Origin: Bacteroidota bacterium
Lineage (GTDB): Bacteria; Bacteroidota; Bacteroidia; Flavobacteriales_D; Sanyastnellaceae
Reading direction: 5' to 3'
NCBI GenBank assembly: GCA_027624855.1
Contig: JAQBTQ010000019.1
Coordinates: 1 to 48,033, forward strand
Length of the DNA stretch: 48,033 nucleotides
Shown: positions 33,527 to 42,102 of the stretch, piece after piece
How the letters are laid out: every line of letters begins with the position of its first letter
How positions within the stretch are numbered: the stretch's first letter is position 1
Program-made: the position numbers and the translations under genes
Notes under the pieces: model-generated
Database searches by the model: none
Told to the model about the DNA's origin: nothing
Seen by the model: the letters and a program-made list of their open reading frames with translations, nothing else

Positions 33527-35824
33527 TCATCGCCTGACGGAATTCTGAAAAAGGCGGTACCCCATATGCAATTCGAAAAACCAAGGATCTCGTTCCCTTT
33601 CAAAATATTCAATTCCGAGAGAAACAGGACCCATTGGGGAATTTGTGCGAAGGCGAACACCTGACATCCAGCGGGTTGGAGTGGAAGTTCTAAAGCCCGG
33701 ACCCTTATTCGCAGAATAAATGCCTGGTAAAGCCTGAAAGGCATGCAATTCCCCCCTGATAAAGACATTCGACATCAATTGGGCATCAACAATCGCTCCA
33801 GCCCCTACAAAATTGAAAGCCCTGAATGATTCCAAAAAAAGCGCCTTTGACCCCAGCATGGGTTGATAGGCCATCGCTTGAGCCAAACTTGCTCGATAAG
33901 TCGAACGCAAAAGTTCGTCTGAAAAAGCCACCTGGCCATGAAGCCCTAACGCCAGCTTTTCATTCATGATAGCTGTCCACCATTGCCCTTCAGCACGCAA
34001 ACGAAAAAACGTCAACTGACGGTTCCGTTCATCCCAAACTGTTGGGTCATCCGGAGATCGAAAGACCGCCTCTGACATGCCAATCTGTCGCTGCAAGCGA
34101 ATCGTGGCGCCAGATCCTGATCTTGGAAATTGGGGGTCATCAAGACGATCAAACTGCCAGTTTAATTCCGCGTTGAGTCCATTGAATCGTTGAATATCCG
34201 CCGTATCCGAAAGCTCAAACAACCATTCCTGATACGATTGATCGGTCGTCTTCAGTTGAGCCAATTGCCCACTTAATACTCCATCCTGCCCCGCGGGTGC
34301 AAACAAACGCGCTCCCCATTCCTGGTCTTCCATTGTCATGAACGTTGGCCGCAACTCATGAAAAAATGTGGTCAATGACCTGGAATATTCGAGACGTTGA
34401 GCTCGGGCAAAAACCTCCACCGTAAAAGGCAGTTTTTGGTAGAAATCGAATTGCAGTTTGAGGTCCCCTGCATTGTACAAATTCCCAAATGCCGCAGAAC
34501 CCCTGAGCTTTGTGGGCACTTTGGAAAAGCGATGGTAGGTCAAGCCAGCAAATACGAATCCATTCTGATTGGAAGGAGCACTCCCACCGACTTCAATGCG
34601 CAATTCTCGATCCAAATCAATCTCCAAATTCAAGTCGAAAACATTTGTAGAATCATCCCACCGTAACGTTGGAAGTACGCTGCCGATGTAATCATCTGAT
34701 GCAAGCAATGCCGCATTCTTTGATAATATCAAGGTGCGGTCAGTATCAAATGGCACGTCAAAAAACCGTTCGAAGAGACGATTCTGTTCTTGAGTCAATC
34801 CAGTGACTTGACACGAACCCAATTCAAATGGCACCAACGCAGCTCGAAACAGATTTCTTCTCGATTTGAATTCACTTAAATTTTCACTTAAATCAATTTT
34901 ATTTAAAATGTTATTTTTCAACATTTTAATTGAAAAAATATACCCATCATTGATGGTGGATTCAAACTGATCAAATCCAAATGTTTTCGATTTTAAGATA
35001 GGCTTGAAAATGACGATTGAATCTGTCTCAACATGATCGGACTGAGGATGTGAAATCAGTGCTTCCATTTGGCTCAGTAAATCATTAGAGGAAAAATCTG
35101 GCATTTCAGATTGAACGTCTGATACCAAAATCACATCGGGATCAAATTCCCGCTGCATCACGTCAATGGGAAGGTTGTTAAAAAGACCTCCGTCATAAAT
35201 GGGATTTCCATCCATCCAAACGGGACTTAAGTAAAACGGGAAAGCCATAGAAGCGCGAATGCTCTTCATCAAATCACCATTCGCAAAAACAGTATCCTTT
35301 GCATTCACTACATCGCTTCCAATGCATCGAAACGGAATGAGAAGTTGGTCAAAATCTTCATCAATCAAGCCTGAAGCAGGTCCCAATTCTTCTAAAAGTG
35401 ACCAATCCAATTCAAAGCTGTCTTTTATGTTGGATTTGACCCAGCCCGATCCATTTGAAAACCGCACATCCACAACGGCTGGATTGGCATGACCATTCTT
35501 ATATAGGTTTCGTGCTCCCTCATCGTCGGGCGAGATTCGCCCTCTAAACTCACCGGAAATTAGGGCTTGCTCCATTTCATCTGGCGTCCAACCCGCAGCG
35601 TAATAGCCTCCGACAAGCGCCCCGATGCTGGTTCCAACAATGCAGTCAACTTCGACGCCACATTCCTCCAAGGCCTTCAAGAACCCCACATGTGCAGCAC
35701 CTCTCGCACCTCCTCCCGACAAAATAACTCCAACCTTTAAGGAGTCTTGTGCCCGCAATAAAGGTGCAGCCATGATTGCCAGCAACAAAAACGCCCAATG
35801 GTGGATTGTCTGACTGCGTTGCAT
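33527..35824 (-). CDS. Patatin-like phospholipase fused to outer-membrane beta-barrel (PlpD-like)
   Basis: Protein of 765 residues. A signal peptide of about 25 residues ends in LLRAQ. The patatin domain (about 28-310) has oxyanion-hole motif GGGARG at 37-42, nucleophile GTSIG with Ser66 and the catalytic Asp in DGGLFNNLP near 213. A middle region (about 310-410) resembles a POTRA-like linker. The last 350 residues are alternating beta-strands of a BamA/Omp85-type barrel ending in GYRLFQNSVRR. This matches the patatin-barrel group, also called type Vd in proteobacteria. It would present or release a lipase at the cell surface. The start is the ATG at 35824, 4 nt after TAAATTCG. A local AT-rich patch (34865-34945) encodes Asn/Lys-rich residues. 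Confidence 0.87.
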   Translation of the reverse strand: MQRSQTIHHWAFLLLAIMAAPLLRAQDSLKVGVILSGGGARGAAHVGFLKALEECGVEVDCIVGTSIGALVGGYYAAGWTPDEMEQALISGEFRGRISPDDEGARNLYKNGHANPAVVDVRFSNGSGWVKSNIKDSFELDWSLLEELGPASGLIDEDFDQLLIPFRCIGSDVVNAKDTVFANGDLMKSIRASMAFPFYLSPVWMDGNPIYDGGLFNNLPIDVMQREFDPDVILVSDVQSEMPDFSSNDLLSQMEALISHPQSDHVETDSIVIFKPILKSKTFGFDQFESTINDGYIFSIKMLKNNILNKIDLSENLSEFKSRRNLFRAALVPFELGSCQVTGLTQEQNRLFERFFDVPFDTDRTLILSKNAALLASDDYIGSVLPTLRWDDSTNVFDLNLEIDLDRELRIEVGGSAPSNQNGFVFAGLTYHRFSKVPTKLRGSAAFGNLYNAGDLKLQFDFYQKLPFTVEVFARAQRLEYSRSLTTFFHELRPTFMTMEDQEWGARLFAPAGQDGVLSGQLAQLKTTDQSYQEWLFELSDTADIQRFNGLNAELNWQFDRLDDPQFPRSGSGATIRLQRQIGMSEAVFRSPDDPTVWDERNRQLTFFRLRAEGQWWTAIMNEKLALGLHGQVAFSDELLRSTYRASLAQAMAYQPMLGSKALFLESFRAFNFVGAGAIVDAQLMSNVFIRGELHAFQALPGIYSANKGPGFRTSTPTRWMSGVRLRTNSPMGPVSLGIEYFERERDPWFFELHMGYRLFQNSVRR

Positions 35825-35866
35825 GCTACGAATTTAGAACTGAATACACTCTGAGTAAATTGCATC

Positions 35867-36604
35867 ATGAGAATTGTCAGCCTGGTACCAAGTTGGACAG
35901 AATATTTAGCTGATCTTGGAGCGGCTGATGAAATAGTTGGGGTAACCAAATTCTGCGTCCGAACACCCGGATTGAATCATCTCCCTATGATCGTGGGAGG
36001 AACGAAATCATTTCACGTTGATCGAATTCAAAAGCTCAAACCCGACATCATCATAGCAAGCAAAGAGGAAAACACCAAAGAGCTCGTCGAAGAATGCTCT
36101 TCATTTTGCGAAGTTTTGATCACCGATGTGCGAAACGTAGGAATGGCATTCGAAGCATTGGTCGATGTCGCACATGCGATTGGAAGACAGCGCGTTGGCG
36201 TTGATTGGCGGCAACGTATTGAAAGCGCATGGGAAGCTCCAAGAAAACACAAATGCCGTGCAGTATATGCTGTCTGGAAAGAACCTTGGATGATCGCCGG
36301 ACCCAACACATACATCAATGATGTCATGAACTGGTGGGGCATTGCAAATGCTTGCCCTAAAGATTTACCAGGTCGTTATCCGGTGCTACCAACCCATGAG
36401 TGGCAAAGCATTACTTGTAATCATGCTTTGCTGCCCTCTGAACCATTTCCATTCAAAGAAAGCCATCTGTCAATTTTTAAAGATTGGCCCTTGAATCCGT
36501 GTTTGGTAGATGGTGAAGCTTTCAGCTGGTACGGAAGTCGCATGTTACATTCAGCACCCTATCTGAAGGCATTGAGCAATCAATTAGCAAACACAGATTC
36601 CTAA
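35867..36604 (+). CDS. Helical-backbone metal receptor (BtuF/FhuD-like fold), no signal peptide
   Basis: Protein of 245 residues in the class III periplasmic binding fold. MRIVSLVPSWTEYLADLGAADEIVGVTKFC is the typical opening, then LKPDIIIASKEENTKELVEE. The C-terminal half contains VYAVWKEPWMIAGPNTYINDVMNWWG. BtuF and its relatives bind corrinoids or ferric siderophores for an ABC importer. Here the fold starts at residue 2 and there is no leader peptide or lipobox, so it is probably cytoplasmic. No permease or ATPase is adjacent. The ATG at 35867 is 4 nt after TAAATTG. It is divergent from the patatin gene with 42 bp between. Confidence 0.78.
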   Translation: MRIVSLVPSWTEYLADLGAADEIVGVTKFCVRTPGLNHLPMIVGGTKSFHVDRIQKLKPDIIIASKEENTKELVEECSSFCEVLITDVRNVGMAFEALVDVAHAIGRQRVGVDWRQRIESAWEAPRKHKCRAVYAVWKEPWMIAGPNTYINDVMNWWGIANACPKDLPGRYPVLPTHEWQSITCNHALLPSEPFPFKESHLSIFKDWPLNPCLVDGEAFSWYGSRMLHSAPYLKALSNQLANTDS

Positions 36605-36612
36605 ACCAACGC

Positions 36613-36699
36613 TGTCAATCTGCAATAAATGACAAAGGATTCATGCGTGTTTTGGTCGTTTTGTCAGTTTCACTCTCAATAACCTGACATAAATGTCAG
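36613..36699 (+). promoter_or_regulatory. Cluster of five TGTCA half-sites, including a palindrome, upstream of dnaK
   Basis: TGTCA or its complement TGACA occurs at 36613, 36630, 36662, 36685 and 36694. The last two form CTGACATAAATGTCAG (36684-36699), with 7-bp perfect arms around AA. A T-run follows, so the palindrome could also end upstream transcription. The dense half-site cluster argues for a protein-binding enhancer or operator. No CIRCE element is present. Role in heat-shock control is inferred. Confidence 0.5.
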
Positions 36700-36720
36700 A
36701 TTTTTTCTTGCTGTATCGTT

Positions 36721-36736
36721 CGGCACATTCCTTGTC
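36721..36736 (+). promoter_or_regulatory. Sigma-54-like -24/-12 element upstream of dnaK
   Basis: CGGCACATTCCTTGTC resembles the sigma-54 consensus TGGCAC-N5-TTGC. It has GG and G at the right distance (GG-N10-GT), with two mismatches: C for T before GG, and T for C in the -12 GC. The dnaK ATG is 35 nt downstream, leaving a leader of about 24 nt. The TGTCA cluster lies 22-108 bp upstream, the usual place for activator sites. No TAnnTTTG box is seen in this gap. Confidence 0.35.
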
Positions 36737-36770
36737 CTATTGCGACCAAACACTGAATTAAAAGAGAATC

Positions 36771-38669
36771 ATGAGTAAAATCATTGGAATCGACTTGGGA
36801 ACCACGAACAGTTGTGTTTCAGTAATGGAAGGCAATGAGCCGGTGGTCATTACCAATGCGGAAGGCAAGAGAACCACTCCTTCCATTATTGCATTTATTG
36901 ATGGCGGAGAAAGAAAAGTTGGTGAACCCGCTAAGCGTCAGGCCATCACCAATCCACGAAAAACGATCTTCTCCATCAAGCGATTTATGGGGAACTCATT
37001 TGATGAAGTGCAAACAGAAATTGGACGTGTTCCATATGAGGTAGTCAAGGGTGATAACAATACACCCCGCGTGAAAATAGACGACCGGTTGTACACGCCG
37101 CAGGAAATCAGTGCAATGACGCTTCAGAAAATGAAGAAGACAGCAGAAGATTATCTGGGAACAGAGGTAACCGGAGCTGTCATTACCGTTCCTGCGTACT
37201 TCAATGATGCCCAACGTCAAGCAACCAAGGAAGCTGGTGAAATCGCCGGTTTGGAAGTGAAGCGAATCATCAATGAGCCTACTGCTGCTGCACTGGCTTA
37301 CGGGATGGACAAGAAAGCCACCGATCAAAAAATCGTTGTTTTTGACCTTGGGGGTGGTACACATGATGTTTCGATCCTCGAATTGGGTGACGGAGTATTC
37401 GAAGTTTTGTCAACCGACGGTGACACGCACTTAGGTGGAGATGATTTTGACCAAGTCATCATCGATTGGTTGGTTCAAGAATTCAAAGATGAAAATGGTG
37501 GGATTGACTTATCGAAAGATCCCATGGCGCTGCAAAGACTCAAGGACGCGGCCGAAAAAGCCAAGATTGAGCTTTCGAGCACTTCGAGTTCTGAAATAAA
37601 CTTGCCCTACATCATGCCCGTGGATGGTGTGCCAAAACACCTCGTGCGTAGCTTATCGCAAGCCAAATTCGAACAGCTCGCTGATGAACTCATCAAGCGC
37701 ACCATCGAACCGTGCGCATCTGCTCTCAAAGCAGCTGATTTGAGCAAATCAGACATCGACGAAGTCATCCTAGTAGGGGGCTCGACTCGAATCCCAGCGG
37801 TACAGGCAGCGGTGAAGGAGTATTTTGGTAAGGAACCATCGAAAGGTGTGAATCCCGATGAAGTGGTCGCTGTTGGAGCAGCCATTCAAGGTGGCGTCTT
37901 GTCAGGAGATGTGAAAGATGTTTTGCTTCTCGATGTAACACCTCTTTCACTTGGAATCGAAACAATGGGCGGTGTGATGACCAAATTAATCGATGCCAAC
38001 ACCACCATTCCGACCAAAAAGTCTGAAACATTTAGCACGGCTTCCGATAACCAGCCAAGCGTGGAAATTCATGTTTTGCAAGGTGAGCGGTCCATGGCCA
38101 ATGACAACAGAACCATTGGAAGGTTTCAATTGGCCGACATCCCTCCTGCTCCACGCGGAGTCCCTCAAATTGAAGTGACTTTTGATATCGACGCAAATGG
38201 AATCATTCAAGTCAGTGCCAAAGACAAAGCCACTGGCAAAGAACAAAATATTCGAATCGAGGCCTCGAGCGGCTTAAGCGAAGAAGAAGTCAATCGCATG
38301 AAGCAAGAAGCTGAAGCCAACGCTGAAGCAGATAAAACGGCCAAGGAACGCATCGAAACCCTCAATCAAGCAGATTCTCTGGTTTTCCAAACGGAGAAGC
38401 AACTGAAAGAGTTTGGTGATAAAATCTCTGAAGCGAACCGCGGACCAATTGACTCTGCCTTGGAAGACTTGAAAAAAGCGCATGCGGAGCAAGATGTTGA
38501 GGGATGTAAGGCGGGAATTGAAAAACTCAACAATGCATTCCAAGCAGCAAGTCAAGAAATGTATGCGCAACAAGGCGATGCAGGTGCACAAGCTGCAGGT
38601 AGCGAATCCACAGATTCAAATCCAAATGACGCGGAAGTGACGGATGTGGATTTCGAAGAAGTGAAATAA
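36771..38669 (+). CDS. dnaK: Molecular chaperone DnaK (Hsp70)
   Basis: Cytoplasmic Hsp70 of 632 residues. The ATPase domain (1-380) has [12 protein letters not shown] at the N-terminus, [39 protein letters not shown] and [16 protein letters not shown] replaces the more common GGTF. The substrate-binding domain has [17 protein letters not shown] and the lid follows from about 510. The Gly/Ala/Gln-rich tail ends in DVDFEEVK, as usual for Bacteroidota. The start is the ATG at 36771 with an AAAAGAGA purine stretch before it. No grpE or dnaJ is adjacent. A strong intrinsic terminator follows. Confidence 0.97.
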   Translation: MSKIIGIDLGTTNSCVSVMEGNEPVVITNAEGKRTTPSIIAFIDGGERKVGEPAKRQAITNPRKTIFSIKRFMGNSFDEVQTEIGRVPYEVVKGDNNTPRVKIDDRLYTPQEISAMTLQKMKKTAEDYLGTEVTGAVITVPAYFNDAQRQATKEAGEIAGLEVKRIINEPTAAALAYGMDKKATDQKIVVFDLGGGTHDVSILELGDGVFEVLSTDGDTHLGGDDFDQVIIDWLVQEFKDENGGIDLSKDPMALQRLKDAAEKAKIELSSTSSSEINLPYIMPVDGVPKHLVRSLSQAKFEQLADELIKRTIEPCASALKAADLSKSDIDEVILVGGSTRIPAVQAAVKEYFGKEPSKGVNPDEVVAVGAAIQGGVLSGDVKDVLLLDVTPLSLGIETMGGVMTKLIDANTTIPTKKSETFSTASDNQPSVEIHVLQGERSMANDNRTIGRFQLADIPPAPRGVPQIEVTFDIDANGIIQVSAKDKATGKEQNIRIEASSGLSEEEVNRMKQEAEANAEADKTAKERIETLNQADSLVFQTEKQLKEFGDKISEANRGPIDSALEDLKKAHAEQDVEGCKAGIEKLNNAFQAASQEMYAQQGDAGAQAAGSESTDSNPNDAEVTDVDFEEVK

Positions 38670-38696
38670 TCACATAGAACGCCACAATTTTAAAAG

Positions 38697-38726
38697 AAAC
38701 CCCGGGCCATTCGTCCGGGGTTTTTT
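38697..38726 (+). terminator. Intrinsic terminator of dnaK
   Basis: AAACCCCGG (38697-38705) and CCGGGGTTT (38715-38723) form a 9-bp GC-rich stem with a 9-nt loop, followed by six T (38721-38726). It begins 28 nt after the dnaK stop. The T-run touches the first possible ATG of the next gene at 38727. Confidence 0.88.
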
Positions 38727-41093
38727 ATGTCCATTTTTGTTGAACCCATTGCGCATTTCCTTGTTAAACGAACAATGAATCGCACGAATGAACATCAATG
38801 GAAAACCAGGGCTCGATGGGTTTTAGCCGGAATCGCCTTGATTTCACTATTCATGGGATGGCGTGTCACTCAAATTGGTTTTGATTATGATTTCGAAAGC
38901 TTCTTTCCGGAAAACGATCCAGAAACTGCATTTTACCTCGAATTCAGAGATCAATTTGGATCGGATAATGATTTCCTAATCATTGGAATAGAGCACGAAC
39001 AAAGTGTGTTCAATCCCAATTTTTTGCGACAAGTTGATTCCTATGTCACAGAACTAGAAGGATTACCCTATGTGACACAAGTGCTGAGTCCAACGCGGAT
39101 AGAAGAACCCATTCGCATGGGGTTTACCGTTTCCAAACGGCCCTTGTTGCGCTGGAACTCACCGGATAGCATCGTTCATCAGCACCTTCTATCCGATTCC
39201 ATTCGAATAGAAAATCATTCAACCTGGAAAGGGACTTTCATATCCGAAGATGCCCATTCGATTCTGATTCAAATTCAGCATGAGGAGTTGCTGTCCAAAG
39301 CAGGCTGTGACTCACTTGCAACGGCTGTTGGGGAAATGATCAATTCATGGCATTATACCACACACATCGCCGGGCGTGCGATGGCGCAGAAATATTATGT
39401 TGACGTGATGCAGCGGGAGGTGGTTTTATTCATGGGCATTGGCCTGTTTGTATTGATCCTCTTCTTGTGGGTGGCATTCCAAAATCGTTGGGGCGTGGTC
39501 ATTCCCATTCTTGTAGTCTTACTGAGTGGATTATGGACCCTTGGCATCATGGAGTTGACAGGTAAGTCCATTGATGTCATGACCATCGTCTTACCGACAA
39601 TCATTTTTGTAGTCGGTATCAGCGATGTGGTCCACATCCTATCGAGGTATTATGAAGAGTTGCGATTCGGAAAGGCCCAATTCGAAGCGGTTTCCTCAGC
39701 ATTTAGAGAAGTTGGTTTAGCCACCTTTTTAACCACTTTAACGACTGCAGTGGGATTTCTCACTTTGACCACCTCATCCGTAGTGCCCATTCGAGATTTT
39801 GGCCTCTATTCAGCTGCAGGCGTGGCGGTAGCGTATCTCCTAGCATTCAGTTTGCTGCCGGCGATTATGATTTTGTATCCAGCGCCGACCGTTCAACGTA
39901 AAGGCCGAGGGGTTTGGTGGAACCTGCAATTGCATCGAGGATTCAGGTTCGTTTTGCGTAACCCGAAGTACATCGCAACAGCCACCCTTTTCCTCACATG
40001 CGTCGCGATCGCCGGTGCATCGCGTATTCAGGTGGATAACTTATTGCTTGAAGATTTAGCAGAAAACGACCCCTTTCGTCAAGAGTTTACCTATTTCGAA
40101 AATTCGTTCTCTGGTGTACGTCCCTTTGAATTATCCATTCAACTGGATGAACAGGCAAAACCTTGGGACCTTAACGTCATGCTCATTTTAGATTCCATGA
40201 CGCATTACCTAGAACAGGAATATGGAGTTGGTTCCATCGTTAGCATGGATCGGATTATTGCTCAAATGAATCGGTTAAACAATGGTGACCAATCATCTTT
40301 TCATAAGATTCCACAGCAACAGAGTCAGCTCGATCAACTGGTGAAGAATTCAAGAAAAGGTAAGAACATCAACCCATTTGAGCTGGTGTGGAATGAAGAT
40401 GCCAATGTTCTGCGGGTTTTTGGAAAACTCCCCGACCTTGGAGCACAGCATTATCGAACCAAAAACCAAGCCTTTTACACTTGGTTCGACGAGACTTTTC
40501 CTGAAGCTCCCATGAGCGTAAAAATAACCGGCACCGCTCAACTCATCGATCTCAATGTTGGTTCTTTAGCCAGCGACATGACCAGAGGCTTGTCCATCGC
40601 TTTTCTCATTGTCGCTATCATCGCAGGCATCATGTTCCGCAACTGGAGTATGGTTTTAATCTCGCTTTTACCCAATGTCTTGCCTTTGATTGTGATTGCC
40701 GGAATCATGGGTTGGGCGGGAATTGACTTGAAACTTTCAACGAGCATCATTTTCACAATAGCGTTCGGTATTGCCGTTGATGACACCATCCATTTCATCA
40801 GTAAACTCAGATTGCAATTGGCCAAAGGCCACTCCTTGCCCATCGCAGTGAAGAGGAGTTTTCTGAGTGCCGGTAAAGCCATTATCATCACGAGCATCAT
40901 TCTTTGTGGTGGATTCATGACACTGAGCCTCAGTAGCTTTTTGGGTACATTTTACATTGGGGTGTTAATCTCCTTGACCCTGCTCATAGCTGTGCTTTCC
41001 GACCTCTTTGTACTGCCTTGGTTAATTCTCAAATGTTTGCGCTGGTCTCCGCCTTCTAATCGCTCGTGGATAAGCAAAATTTTGCGACCTTAG
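38727..41093 (+). CDS. RND/MMPL superfamily transporter
   Basis: Inner-membrane protein of 788 residues with two similar halves, each with one N-terminal helix, a periplasmic domain and about five helices. The first helix is at about 32-50 and the first bundle at 235-385, with the conserved GISDVVHILSRYYEELRFGK. The second bundle is at 630-770, with AFGIAVDDTIHFISKLRLQLAKG. The Asp residues in these two segments suit proton coupling. The family exports lipids, hopanoids or hydrophobic compounds; the substrate here is unknown. I use the ATG at 38727 because IAHFLVKR resembles the amphipathic start of relatives. ATG 38775 is the alternative, since 38727 touches the dnaK terminator. Confidence 0.85.
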   Translation: MSIFVEPIAHFLVKRTMNRTNEHQWKTRARWVLAGIALISLFMGWRVTQIGFDYDFESFFPENDPETAFYLEFRDQFGSDNDFLIIGIEHEQSVFNPNFLRQVDSYVTELEGLPYVTQVLSPTRIEEPIRMGFTVSKRPLLRWNSPDSIVHQHLLSDSIRIENHSTWKGTFISEDAHSILIQIQHEELLSKAGCDSLATAVGEMINSWHYTTHIAGRAMAQKYYVDVMQREVVLFMGIGLFVLILFLWVAFQNRWGVVIPILVVLLSGLWTLGIMELTGKSIDVMTIVLPTIIFVVGISDVVHILSRYYEELRFGKAQFEAVSSAFREVGLATFLTTLTTAVGFLTLTTSSVVPIRDFGLYSAAGVAVAYLLAFSLLPAIMILYPAPTVQRKGRGVWWNLQLHRGFRFVLRNPKYIATATLFLTCVAIAGASRIQVDNLLLEDLAENDPFRQEFTYFENSFSGVRPFELSIQLDEQAKPWDLNVMLILDSMTHYLEQEYGVGSIVSMDRIIAQMNRLNNGDQSSFHKIPQQQSQLDQLVKNSRKGKNINPFELVWNEDANVLRVFGKLPDLGAQHYRTKNQAFYTWFDETFPEAPMSVKITGTAQLIDLNVGSLASDMTRGLSIAFLIVAIIAGIMFRNWSMVLISLLPNVLPLIVIAGIMGWAGIDLKLSTSIIFTIAFGIAVDDTIHFISKLRLQLAKGHSLPIAVKRSFLSAGKAIIITSIILCGGFMTLSLSSFLGTFYIGVLISLTLLIAVLSDLFVLPWLILKCLRWSPPSNRSWISKILRP

Positions 41094-41097
41094 GGTC

Positions 41098-42102
41098 ATG
41101 GCATCGTCTCGTCGAAAATTTTTAAAGGAAGCCACTGCGCTTGCGGGTATACTGGGAATAGGACCATTGTGGAACCGAGCTTGGTCTCGACACAGAATGC
41201 CGGCCCTTCCAAACGCCAATGGAAACGCAGCAATGGTTTCAACTTGGAATCATGGCATGCTTGCCAATGATGCAGGATTTGCGGCTTTGGAAAATGGAGG
41301 TACGGCATTGGATATGATTGAGGCAGGTGCCCGTTTGGTAGAGGCCGATGCTGAAGGATTGAGTGTTGGGATTGGGGGATTGCCGGATCGTGACGGACAT
41401 GTAACATTGGATGCTTGCATCATGGACCATACGAAAAATGCGGGTTCAGTATGTTTTGTTCAGGGAATCATGCATCCCATCAGCTTGGCACGCAAAGTCA
41501 TGGAAGAAACGCCTCATGTCATGTTAGCGGGAGCTGGTGCGGAACAATACGCGAGAGAATTGGGGATGGAAGAATCCAATCTGTTGACCGAAAAAGCCAG
41601 CTTGGCATGGGAAAAATGGAAAGCGACCGCCAATTACAAGCCAGTCATCAACATCGAAAACCATGATACCATTGGGCTGCTTGCATTGGATCACAATGGA
41701 CATCTAGCTGGAGGGTGTACCACGAGTGGTGTGGCTTATAAAATGCATGGGCGCGTTGGGGACAGCCCTATCATTGGTGCTGGTTTATACGTTGATGGTG
41801 AAGTCGGGGGCGCTACGGCCACTGGACTCGGCGAAGCTGTCATGCGCACAGTGGGTTCGTTTTTAGTTGTCGAATTAATGCGTCAAGGTGCATCACCGCA
41901 AGAAGCATGTTACGAAGCTGTTCAACGCATTATTCAATCCATGCCTACAGATGATTTGCAAGTAGGGTATTTGGCACTTGGTCGTGATGGCCGATGCGGT
42001 GGCCATGCCATCCACGGCGGGTTCAATTATGCTTACCATCATAGCGAGTCCTTCGAAAGCTCTGTCCACAGCAAACTGATAGATGCTTCACATGGCACGT
42101 GA
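41098..42102 (+). CDS. N4-(beta-N-acetylglucosaminyl)-L-asparaginase (glycosylasparaginase), Tat-exported
   Basis: N-terminal-nucleophile hydrolase of 334 residues that cleaves the GlcNAc-Asn bond of glycoproteins after peptide removal. A twin-arginine leader SSRRKFLKEATALAG starts the protein. The self-cleavage site is His189-Asp190-Thr191 (NHDTIGLLALD), giving alpha and beta chains with Thr191 as nucleophile. Trp50 (STWNHG), HGRVGDSPIIGAG and the Gly-rich GGATATGLGEAVMR fit the Elizabethkingia enzyme closely. Folded export to the periplasm is expected. The ATG at 41098 is 4 nt after the RND gene stop. The end overlaps the UbiA gene by 20 nt. Confidence 0.9.
   Translation: MASSRRKFLKEATALAGILGIGPLWNRAWSRHRMPALPNANGNAAMVSTWNHGMLANDAGFAALENGGTALDMIEAGARLVEADAEGLSVGIGGLPDRDGHVTLDACIMDHTKNAGSVCFVQGIMHPISLARKVMEETPHVMLAGAGAEQYARELGMEESNLLTEKASLAWEKWKATANYKPVINIENHDTIGLLALDHNGHLAGGCTTSGVAYKMHGRVGDSPIIGAGLYVDGEVGGATATGLGEAVMRTVGSFLVVELMRQGASPQEACYEAVQRIIQSMPTDDLQVGYLALGRDGRCGGHAIHGGFNYAYHHSESFESSVHSKLIDASHGT

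Noticed and set aside
36684-36707. CTGACAT/ATGTCAG plus T-run as a simple terminator for the metal-receptor gene
   Set aside because: The shape fits in part, but the 2-nt loop is too small for a stable hairpin and the same half-site recurs three more times upstream. Protein binding explains it better.
41074-41085. GCAAAATTTTGC palindrome before the glycosylasparaginase gene
   Set aside because: It lies within the last codons of the RND gene and is short and AT-rich. The adjoining AAATTTTG is not a good -7 box, so the support is too thin.
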